48,288 nt of DNA from the NCBI GenBank assembly GCA_045651865.1, contig JAZRTC010000019.1, positions 1-48,288 on the forward strand, written 5' to 3'. The position numbers were made by a program, and so were the translations under genes. The first letter of the stretch is position 1; each line of letters starts with the position of its first letter. This DNA is from RGIG1959 sp045651865. GTDB taxonomy: Bacteria > Bacillota > Clostridia > Oscillospirales > Acutalibacteraceae. Shown in pieces: positions 23,784-33,700 of the stretch. Under the pieces are notes generated by a model. The model had not been told where the DNA came from, made no database searches, and saw only the letters and a program-made list of their open reading frames with translations.

Positions 23784-26357
23784 TTATTTCGCAAACTCGA
23801 CTTCCCAGATGCGATCCAGCGGAGACGAGAAGGGGTTCATTTCGGACTCTGCGGGCAGGCTCTCGGGGTCGATGACCTTGGAGTTGTACGCATACAGCAC
23901 GCTTCTCTGGTACACGGGCAGTTCGATGGCGAGGTCGAGGATCTCCTCCATCGCTTCCATGTACAGCTCGGAGCGCTCTGCCTGATCGTTGGTCTCACGC
24001 GCTTCATCGATGAGGTCGCTGAGGTCATCAAGGATGTTGAGTTCTTCCGCCGTGCCGCTGGTCTTGAGGTAGTTGTAACCCCATGCAAGGGTGCTGGTTG
24101 CGGTGGAATCCTTGTGGTAAACCTGATAGAGGTCAGGATCCAGTGCCGACGACCATGCCGCCGCCCACACTTCCAGCGAACCGGTGTTGATCTTGGTCAG
24201 TGCCTGCGTATCGCACACGACCTCGACATCCCAGCCGAGGCTGTTGAGCAGGGTCGCCGCATCACGGAACACCTTGTAAGTCGGGTGATCCTGCAGGCTG
24301 GAACCCGCGATGGTGAACTTCCCCTTCAGCTCGGAGCTGCCCGCGCTGACGCCGGACTCCTGCATATACTTCTCAATGTTGTTGATGGCAATTTCCTGGC
24401 TCCAGGTGCCCAGAGGCGGATAGTCAAAGCCATTGTCCTCTGCGGCAGAGCCCTTCGGGTATGCCCAGCTGACCTTCGACATCGGCCAGTAGATCTGCTC
24501 CGCCGTACCTGCGCGGTAGTAGTCAAGAGCCAGCGAAGTGTTCATCGCACACATGATCGCCTTGCGGAGGTTGATATCGTTGACCTTCGCCGCGTTGATG
24601 CCGATGTAACCGTAGCCGAGCTGATCCTCGGTCAGGGTTACGATGCCCTTGGATGCGAGACCCTCGAGCTTCTCATAGTTGTCGGTGGTGAGAGACGGGG
24701 TGATGTAGTGGACATTGCCCTCCTGCAGAGCCGCGATGGCGTTGGAGGAGCTGACCACCTGATAACGGATCTTCTCGATCTTAGCGTTGTTGATACCCGC
24801 GCCGACCGTCTCAAAGTTGGGGTTCGCCTTGAAGTAGACGACATTGTTGGTGTAGAAATCGCTCTCGGAGGGCGTATCGCTGTCGGTGGTGTTGGTCGCC
24901 TTGTAAGCGCCTGCGCCCATCGGGATTTTAATGTTGCGGGTAGACTGGATGATATCGGTCATAAAGTCGAAGCTTGCAAACTCCACGCCGAACTGGTTGT
25001 TGGCGATGTCCACGCCGACCTTACTGCCTTCGCCGTAGTAGTGCTGGGGCGCAATGGTCAGAGCAAAGTTCCAGATTGCCTTGGGGTCGATGCCGTCGAT
25101 GGTGATGGACAGCACATCGTACTCTTCGGGATTGGTGACCGTGCCGTCCGCATTATGACCGGAAGCAACGGTGTACTCGGTGCCGTTGACGGTGAGCTTG
25201 GAACCCGCCTTATCGGTGTGACCGAGCGAGACGATACCCTTGATGTTCTCAACAGCAAGCTTGCCGCTGTCGGACACATTCTCGTGGAGGATGACTTCCT
25301 TCGCCTTGGCGGCATATTCGGTCATCAGGGTGTTGGCAGTTGCCCAGTATTGCAGAACGATGTTCAGCTGACGGGCAATGATATCGTTGTATACATAGTC
25401 GATCGCCGCTTCCTTGGTTGTCACGGAAGATGGATACGCGGGAGTCAGCGTCTTGATGGTGGTGCGGTCGATCTTGCCGTCCGCGCCTTCTGCATATTCC
25501 ACATCGACATAGCCTTCGGTGTACATGAAGCAGAAGATTTCGTCGTTGAACTCTTCATGCGACTTGTAGGGCTCGTCTTTGTAGGATTCCTGTGCGCCGA
25601 GGTAGTCAGTCTCAAGCTCTTCCTTGAACAGCTTGAGCGCATACTCATAGTCCTCAAGGAGGTTCTGATTGGTCACGCTTGCCACATCATTGGAGATAGC
25701 GGATTTGTAACCGCTGCTGACGGTGTGCGCGGTGATCGCCTGCTTCATCGCCTCATAGCCGACTTCCTTCGTTGCGGATGCCTGCACCTTGGCGTTGAAG
25801 AGGTTGATCAGCTCGTTGATACGCGCGCTGGCGCGGGAGTTCGCCTGCGAAGCGATGAGGTCATCGCTGTCGTCGGAGGACGAACCGACCGTCTGCGTTC
25901 TGTACTCGGCAAGACCGAGAATATCGGTGGAGTACAAGGTGTTCGAACCCGTGTAAACGGGGTCAAGGTAGACATAGTAGTTGAACAACACATCTTCCAT
26001 CGTCAACGGTTGTCCGTCGGAGAATTTGATGCCGTTCTTGAGCACGAAGTTGTAGGTCACGGTATCGTCCTTGTTCTCGACGATCTCATAATCCTTAACA
26101 ACAACCGCTTCGTTGTCGCCGTATGCCACCTGCACTTCGCCGTTGACATACTTGGAACCGAGCATACCGATCTGCGTCATACCAACGATGGTGCCGTCGG
26201 GCGCAGAGGTGTAGAAGAACGGGTTGAACAAGCCGTCAAGCTGTTCGGTCATAATGACGAAGGCGTCACTGCCGTTTTTGGAACAGCCCGCCAGTCCCGT
26301 GCACATTCCGATGCACATTGTTGCGCACAGAATGAGGGACAACCATTTTCTTTTCAT
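23784..26357 (-). CDS. oppA: Oligopeptide-binding lipoprotein OppA (unusually long)
   Basis: 857 residues, against about 540-600 for ordinary OppA. The lipoprotein signal ends 'CTGLAGC' with acylated Cys25. SBP_bac_5 features include 'NGIKFSDGQPLTMEDVLFNYYVYLDP' split across the amino-terminal lobe (about 128-153) and 'GYIGINAAKVNDINLRKAI' in the distal lobe. Between about 150 and 370 there is an extra, mostly helical and charged insertion not present in standard OppA. The protein captures peptides outside the membrane and hands them to OppBC. ATG 26357 follows AAAAGGAGCG. It is 41 bases downstream of the InlB/GLUG lipoprotein gene, and no clear promoter lies between, so it appears to belong to the protease operon. 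Confidence 0.9.
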   Translation of the reverse strand: MKRKWLSLILCATMCIGMCTGLAGCSKNGSDAFVIMTEQLDGLFNPFFYTSAPDGTIVGMTQIGMLGSKYVNGEVQVAYGDNEAVVVKDYEIVENKDDTVTYNFVLKNGIKFSDGQPLTMEDVLFNYYVYLDPVYTGSNTLYSTDILGLAEYRTQTVGSSSDDSDDLIASQANSRASARINELINLFNAKVQASATKEVGYEAMKQAITAHTVSSGYKSAISNDVASVTNQNLLEDYEYALKLFKEELETDYLGAQESYKDEPYKSHEEFNDEIFCFMYTEGYVDVEYAEGADGKIDRTTIKTLTPAYPSSVTTKEAAIDYVYNDIIARQLNIVLQYWATANTLMTEYAAKAKEVILHENVSDSGKLAVENIKGIVSLGHTDKAGSKLTVNGTEYTVASGHNADGTVTNPEEYDVLSITIDGIDPKAIWNFALTIAPQHYYGEGSKVGVDIANNQFGVEFASFDFMTDIIQSTRNIKIPMGAGAYKATNTTDSDTPSESDFYTNNVVYFKANPNFETVGAGINNAKIEKIRYQVVSSSNAIAALQEGNVHYITPSLTTDNYEKLEGLASKGIVTLTEDQLGYGYIGINAAKVNDINLRKAIMCAMNTSLALDYYRAGTAEQIYWPMSKVSWAYPKGSAAEDNGFDYPPLGTWSQEIAINNIEKYMQESGVSAGSSELKGKFTIAGSSLQDHPTYKVFRDAATLLNSLGWDVEVVCDTQALTKINTGSLEVWAAAWSSALDPDLYQVYHKDSTATSTLAWGYNYLKTSGTAEELNILDDLSDLIDEARETNDQAERSELYMEAMEEILDLAIELPVYQRSVLYAYNSKVIDPESLPAESEMNPFSSPLDRIWEVEFAK

Positions 26358-26398
26358 GTTGTTCGCTCCTTTTAGTAATAGAATAGAACCTGTTTATA

Positions 26399-27715
26399 TC
26401 AGTCACCGATCGTGACCGAATTGCCGTTGACTGTCACCTTGACGGCTTCGGGGTCATCCCCCACCGCCTTGCAGGTGATCTGCGCGGGGCTGACAAGCGT
26501 GGCGTCGCCGCCGCCGCACACCAGACCGATGCTGTATTCCGTCGTACCGAAATAGCACGCGGAGTCGATCTGCAGGGTGCTGTTTGTAATACCGATCTTG
26601 CTGACGGTTGCGCCTGTGGAGATCTTGCCCGCAAACAGTCCGAAGCTCGCGTCGACCATACGGGTACCCGCCTTCATGGTGAAGCAGATGTTGTCAAACG
26701 AGAGATTTTCAATCACCGCGGTCTCGGTCAGATTGCCGAAGAGACCAGCGTTGATTTTCGAGTTGTTGGTCTGCTCGAACGACACATTTTTGATGGTGTG
26801 ACCGTTGCCGCGGATGATGCCGGAGAAGTTGCCGTACATCAGCGAGGTCGGCCAGATCTCATTCGAAAAATCAAGATCTGCCATAATGTCGTAACAGCCG
26901 TTGACGCTGGCATTCTCTTTGAACTGCTCCGCATTGTAGATGCGGAACCACTCGCCCTCGGTGTAATCCACATACAGCTTCATCACCGCATCGGTCGCTG
27001 TACCCGTTGCCGCATCCACAACACCCGTGTGCTGAATGGTCGCGGTGGTCACAGCCTGCTTGCCGTCCGCGTCGTAATACGCTTTGTTGAAGGTGTAGCC
27101 TTCACGCTCAGGGAAGCTGAACATCTCCAGCGCACCCGTTTCCTCGTCCCACGCGGGCATCTGCAATTCCTGCATAGCGGTCGGGTCGTAGGTGAAGTTC
27201 TCCACCAGTTCGCCCGTGGCGCGGTCGTAAAACGCGATCTCAAACAGCGGTACCCACGCCGCATACAGCGTCATCACGGGTTCCTCGGCAATATAGCTGC
27301 CGCTGGGATCAACCACCAGGCGGTCGTTCTCAAAATCCCATTTGCCGCTGTATGTATAGGTGGTGTTGCCGCTTGCGTCGGTCGTCTCCACGCGTTCCTG
27401 ATACCAGCCCGCGAGGAAATGACCGTTGTTGACCGCGCGGAACGCATCGTTACCGCGCGCGGCATTGTCGGGAGACAACAAGGCAATTGCCGTCTTGCCA
27501 TCCGACCCCGTCGGTGCCGCCGACGCGTTGAACGAGTCGACGATCACCGAGGTGTTGGTGGTGAAGATGCCACCGTTCGCGTCATATTTGACGCTGACGG
27601 TGTATCCTTTATCGTTGTTGGTCTCATAAGGAGTCAGTTCGGCGCGGCAACCTGCAAACACAAGTGCGGTCACAAGCACCAATACGGCAATCGCCGCTTT
27701 GGACATTCGTTTCAT
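26399..27715 (-). CDS. Surface lipoprotein with InlB-type and GLUG-type repeats
   Basis: 438 residues. The signal peptide ends 'TALVFAGC', giving lipidated Cys23. An InlB B-like region ('VSVKYDANGGIF' to 'TLYAAWVP') spans about 35-155 with an unusual internal insertion. A second, looser repeat follows. The carboxy half (about 280-400) has beta-helix GLUG-like motifs such as 'IRGNGHTIKNVSF' and 'NAGLFGNLTETAVIENLSF'. These repeats are typical of adhesins or glycan- and protein-binding surface proteins; no enzyme domain is present. ATG 27715 lies one base after the protease stop and uses GAGGAG inside the protease gene, so the two are translationally coupled. It may help hold substrate near the protease, but this is inference. 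Confidence 0.8.
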   Translation of the reverse strand: MKRMSKAAIAVLVLVTALVFAGCRAELTPYETNNDKGYTVSVKYDANGGIFTTNTSVIVDSFNASAAPTGSDGKTAIALLSPDNAARGNDAFRAVNNGHFLAGWYQERVETTDASGNTTYTYSGKWDFENDRLVVDPSGSYIAEEPVMTLYAAWVPLFEIAFYDRATGELVENFTYDPTAMQELQMPAWDEETGALEMFSFPEREGYTFNKAYYDADGKQAVTTATIQHTGVVDAATGTATDAVMKLYVDYTEGEWFRIYNAEQFKENASVNGCYDIMADLDFSNEIWPTSLMYGNFSGIIRGNGHTIKNVSFEQTNNSKINAGLFGNLTETAVIENLSFDNICFTMKAGTRMVDASFGLFAGKISTGATVSKIGITNSTLQIDSACYFGTTEYSIGLVCGGGDATLVSPAQITCKAVGDDPEAVKVTVNGNSVTIGD

Positions 27716-27716
27716 C

Positions 27717-30700
27717 TTACTCCTCATCTTCCTTTGCCTCAGTTTCATCAGAGGTCTCTTGTGTTGTTTCCTCGAAGGTCTCCTCTTCCACAGAGGGCTC
27801 CTCCGCTTCAACAAAAGGAACCTCCTCCGCTTCATCCGAAACGGTTTCGTCCTCTGTCACTTCTTCAGCAGACTCCGAAACCTCGGTTTCCTCTGCCGCA
27901 GTCGGCTCGGCGACAGCTTCGGGGATGTCCACCGTCACCGCTGTCTTTTTGTTGCGGCGCACCGCTGTGACAATGCACATTATAGCCGCCGCGATTGCCG
28001 CAAGGATGCAGATTGTGGCTCCGACACCCAACCCATTTTTCTCGGGTTTGTCATCGGTCGGTGCTTCCTCAGACGGGGTTTCCTCTAAGGGTGCTTCCTC
28101 GGTCGAAGCCTCACCCTCCTGAGCTTGCTGATTGTTCGGGTCGAGCGCGGTGATGCGCTGTTCTGCGGACACGAGGTCAGCATAGTTCGTCACAAGGCCC
28201 ATCTGCTCGAAGGTCACGATCTTGTTATATGCCGCACGCGCCGCTTCCACAAGATCCTTGTTTTCGTACACAACGCGTTCGGGGATCGCGCGGATTGCCA
28301 GAATCGCATCGACCGTGGTGGCATCGGGTGCCGCCGGGCCGTCGATCGTCAGATCAAAGTATTGCTGGCAGATAAACGAATCGTAGCCGACACCGTTGAC
28401 GGGACGCACCAACATCGGTTTGTTCTCCACATAACCGACATAGTCAATGAAGTTTGCGCCGTAGAACACATTGGAGTACATCTCGCCGGTGACATTCCAC
28501 ATAAAGTACGGGACAAGACCCATACCGTCGATCTGCACCTCATTGCCGTTGTAATCGGTGTAAGTGCCGTAATCGCCCGCGCCGGGGATATGCTTGAACG
28601 AACCGTAGTAAGCGGGATCGAATTCTTCCTCGAAGTTCGGGACACGCTGGCTGCCAAACACCACCATCTCCAGCTTATCGCAACCGTAAAATGCCTTGTG
28701 GCCGATTGCTGTCGTGGTGAACGGCAACTTCACACGCACCACATCACTGCCCGCAAAGGCAAGCGCACTGACACGCACGGTGTAATCACGAACCTTGACT
28801 TCTTCGGTCTCTGTGCCTGCAAAGGTGATCAACTCCACGCCGTTTGCCTTTTCGCAATACAGCGAGCCGTCTTCCACGAACACGGTGTCACTGATCTCAT
28901 AGGTGTTGCTTGTCACCTGCGTCTCTTTGCCGTCAACCTTCTCGGTTTCGGTCGTGGTGAAGGGCGCAACCTTACACATCGCAAACGGGTTGTCGCCGAT
29001 GGTTTCCACATCCTCGCCGAGGATCACGGTGAAGGGTGTGAGCGTTTCTTTCATAAACGCGTTTTTACCGATGGTCTTGGCACCCGTCAGGTCGACCTTT
29101 GTCAGCGCCGTGTAGGCAAACGCATAATCGCCGATGCTCTCCACCTTCGCAAGGTTGACAACCTCGCTCAGCGGATCACAGTACGAGAACGCGCCTTCAC
29201 CGATGGTGACCTTTTCCTCGGACAGCGTCACATTTGCCAGCTGACGGTTGGACACAAACGCATACTCGCCGATGGTCTCCACAGCGGGCATTGCCACCTT
29301 TTCAAGACCACTTTCCATAAAGGCATAGTCGCTGATGGTCTTGACCGCATCCAGATTGACCGTCTTGAGCGATGCACAGCCGGCAAAAGTATAGGGTTTG
29401 ATTTCTTCAATCTTATCGCCGAGCTTGATGGACACCAGCTGACGGCAATAGGAGAAAGCGTACTCGCCGATGCTCTCCGCCGACGACACATCCAGCGCCG
29501 TCACCTGCGGTCCGTAATAGGAATAATAATAGTAACCCTCGCCGTTGACGGCCGCAACCGTCATGCTTTCGTCGAGGCACGCGTAGTACACATCGCCCGA
29601 AACGGCATAGTCGCCGATGGACTTTACTTTGGAGAGATCAATCTCCTTCAGGCTCGGCGTGTTGTAGAACGCCTGCTTGCCAAGCTCCGCATTGGCGCCG
29701 AGCGTGACTTTTTCAAGGCTCGCCGCATTGGAGAAGGCGTTTTCGCCGATCACGGCATTATCGCCGATGGTCAGCGAGGTGAGCGGCGACTCAAAACGAT
29801 AACGGAACAGCTTTTTGCCGTCCTCACTGTATTGCTCAACCTTGAAGGCGTTATCCTTGTTCATGCTGAACGCGTGATCGCCGATCTTGACATCGTTGCC
29901 GATCACGACAGTGGTCAATGCCATACATTCACTGAAGGTACCCTCGGCAATCTCCATCTTGTCGGGGAGAGTGACCGAAGTGAGCTTGGTGAACGAGAAC
30001 GCATACTTGCCGATTTCGGTATCGGCATCAAATTGCGGCATTGCCGTAACCGAAGTTTCAAAGAACGCGTATTCGCCGATTTCCTTGAGTTTGCCGAGCG
30101 TCACCGTTGTCAGGCTCTCGTTGGATGCCAGACCGTATTCGCCGATCTTTGTGACCTTGGGGAAGGACACGGTGTTCACTTTCTGATTGTGCGACAGCGC
30201 GCCCTTGCCGATTTCCTCGACCTCGGCACCGCCGATCGCAGCCGCATTCACGGTACCCTTTACAAGCGGCGACACCGCAATCAGCGTTTTGCCGTCTTTG
30301 GAAAGGATGTAGTTGGCTGTCTGTACTTTATAAGTTGTGTTGCCGTCGGCAATCACAAACTGGTCGATGGCCGTCTCGCGGAACGCGAACACGCCGATAT
30401 CGTTGACATCCGCGCCGACCGTGACCTTGGTCATCGCCTCACACTGATAGAACATACCCTCGGGAAGCACCGCCGCATTCACGGTGAATTCCTTGAGCGA
30501 TTCGCAATCGGTAAACGCATACGCGCCGTACTTGACCTTCTTCGCGTTGACCGTCACATCGCTGAGCTTCTTACAACCCGCAAAGGCATACTGACCAACC
30601 GAGAGAAGCGTCTCGCCGAGTGTGATGCCCTCGAGCTTCTGGTTGCCTGCAAAGGCGTAGTCGGAGATCACGCAGATGTTCGGGAACTCCAGCTTGCCGC

Positions 30701-33700
30701 GCAGATCGCAGTTTTCAAAGGCATTCTGGCTGATGATCTGCAGGTTGTTTTCACCGCTGAAGGTGATCTTCTGCAACGAAGAACAGCCGTAAAATGCGCC
30801 GTATTCGATCGACTGCATCGTCGAGGGAAGCACGATCTCCTCGAGCGCCGTCAGATTAGCGAACGCATACGCATTGATCTTCTCGACACCCTCGGGAAGC
30901 ACGACCTTGGTGATCGTGTTGTCACCGATGAACCATTGCTTGGAGGTTTCGGCATCGTCAAATGCCAGTTCTTCGGGAGTTTTGAGAATATACTCAAAGT
31001 TCGAGAACGCAAACGCGCCGATCTCCTTAAGCGAGAGGTCTGCGGGAACATCAACAAGACCGCCGTTGCCGTAATAGTGCGTCAGCATGGCGCCCGTCTG
31101 TACATAGGGTTCCTTGACCTCCACATTCACGGTCTCGGAATAGTAGGTGCTCTTGTCGTCCATCATCACCTTCACGGTCACGGACGCAAAACCTTCCGCC
31201 ACAGCAGTCACATTGCCGCTTTCATCAACCGTAACAATGCTCTCGTTACTGCTTTCAAACGCCATTGTCGTATCTTTGGGGAAATACGGATCGATTGAGT
31301 ACATCAGCAGTACCTTTTCCGAAGGATACATCTTCAGATTGTAGTTGCCTTCGAAGAAGTTTGTGTTGCCGGTGTCACCGATGTCTTTATCCTCGTTTTC
31401 CAAAATGTAATAGGCCTTGAGCGTCTGATAGCCGTCAAGCACAAACACATCTGCAACAGGCTTATCAAAGCGGCTGTAACCTTCGTCTTCCTCATCAAGC
31501 ACCGTCACCGTGAATGTGACGCTCTTGTTGTTCATCGGATCCTGCGCTTTGATTGTTGCCGTGCCGCTCTTGACCGCGACAAGCTTGTTGTTCACCACAC
31601 GCACAACGCTGGGTTTCGAGGAGCTGTATTCAAGCAGCTCAGACCACTCGGTAGCGGGCGCTACCACGGGATCGAGCGTGTACACCTCGTTGGGGCTGAG
31701 CGTCAGGCCGTTCTCAAGACCCTCGAAATAGAACTCCGTGAAATCGTCGGGAAGTCCGATCTCATAGGTTGCGTAGTTGAGCGCGTAGTCATAGACATTC
31801 AGCACAAAGCTGTTTTTGGTTGCGGCGTAATTCTTGATATCGTAGATGTAATCCGTCAACTCATACTTCACGCGGGTGGTGCTGTTGCGCTCGGAGTAGA
31901 CAGGCGTCATGTATTGCTCAAAAGTCTTCATTTCGGGCATCGGATTGCCGTTTTCGTCCACGCCATCCGTTACATAACCGATCTGCGAGCTCATCGTGTA
32001 ATGGTTGTCGTAGATCATCACATCCGCATAGAGACGGTTTTTCTTAGCGGTTTTGTCGTATTCAAAATAATACTGCACATCCGTGACCGTCGGTGCCTCA
32101 AAGTCTGCCACCAGCGGGAACTCAAACACATTGTTCTTGTTCGTTTCCAGACCGCCCTCGCCGTAGTCGAGGTAGCCGACAAGACGCACGGTGTATTCAC
32201 TGTTGTTTTCCAGATTGTATTCGGTTGTATCGAATTCGATCTCGACATTGGCAGGATAGATCATCGCGCCGCCGTCACTGTAAGACTTACGGACATCCTC
32301 GTCCACCGTCTCGAACACAACCTCGCCTGTGACATCGTCGGTGATGGTCACTTCGATTTTGGTCGCGTTGCGGAGCATACCCGCCCACACATAACGGAGC
32401 GAGTGAATGGTACCGATCTGATTGGACAGCGCCACATACTTGGAGTTCGCGGCAATGACCATATCATCGGGATCCTGCAGGAAGTAATACGAACCGAGGT
32501 AGCTGACATAGTCGTCGCTGACGCCGCCCACAGGACGGGTTGCGTAGGCATCCGCCATCGTCTTGTCTTCAAAGTCGATGCCGTCGTCCAGCTCGTCGGC
32601 ATTGGTATCGTAATAGGTCAGGTCCATCATCGGCGCCTGCGTCCAGTCGCCGTAGAATGCCAGGTACGGCACATTCATATCGATCTTCGTGCCGCTCTTG
32701 GCTTTCAGAGTCAGGAAGCCCTCGACATACATGCCGTTTTCAAAGGACTCGTTGAGGTATGCTTTGTCCTCATCGCTCAGGGTGAGCTTCACCTTCACCG
32801 TAGCGGTCTCACCCGCCTTCACGGTGATCTTCTCACCGCTCTTGCGGCCACCCTCCACGGAGAGAATTTCGAGTTTTGCGCCATCGAGCGTGTAGGACTC
32901 TTCGGTCACGGTCGTTTTGCCCGCGCCTGTTTTGGTTTCGCTGACGCCCTCGGTGAGCACATAGGAGCCGAGCTCATACGACACCTTCTTCTTGCCGAAG
33001 TTGGTGATGCCGAAGGTCATTTCATACACGCCCGTTTTTTCACGGTCGTCGCCAAGCTCCAGCTTGACTTTATCCATCGCCGCACCTTCGCTGTCGTAGG
33101 TGGTGATGTACGCAGGCGTATCGAGCGATGCCTGCAGGTTGGCAAGACCCGCGCCCTGCTTACGCACCGAGTAGGGCAGGCCGTTTTTGCCCAGTGCAAT
33201 ATCGGCTGTGGACATCACCAGCGAGTTGACCATGGCATTGACCTTGACGCTGTCGTTTGCGATGTCTTCAAAGTTTTCTTTCACATACTGTCTGAGAAGC
33301 AGCACAACACCCGACATATTGGGGCAAGCCATCGAGGTGCCCGACAGGCGGTCATAGCCACCGCCCGTCACAGAGGACAGGATGCTGCCGCCGTGCGCGG
33401 TGATTTCGGGTTTGATGCTGAGGTTCGGAGCGGGACCCCAAGACGAGAAATCGGAAATGAAGGGACCCGAAGTCTGCTTGCGGCTGATTTTCAAAGTACC
33501 TTTGCCGTTTTTGGCAAGCATCTCGCCGTCGTCCTGCGAGATGGAGCAAACCGCGATGGACGCGTCGCCGACATTCATCTTGATGTCACCCGACACATTG
33601 TTGTAGATGATGATGCCCGCGGCACCTTGCTCCTGCGCAATGATCGCCTTTTCCTCAAAGGTGTTCTGACCGCGGCGCACAAGCACGATCTTGTCCTTGA

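Noticed and set aside
28125..31298. Very long open frame on the plus strand (about 1057 codons) opposite the protease LRR region
   Set aside because: It has no ribosome binding site, an implausible His/Arg-rich translation and lies wholly antisense to a well-supported gene. The repeats and codon bias of the real gene remove stops on the other strand. The same applies to antisense frames at 31914-35297, 23652-26375, 20547-22820 and 6789-8369.
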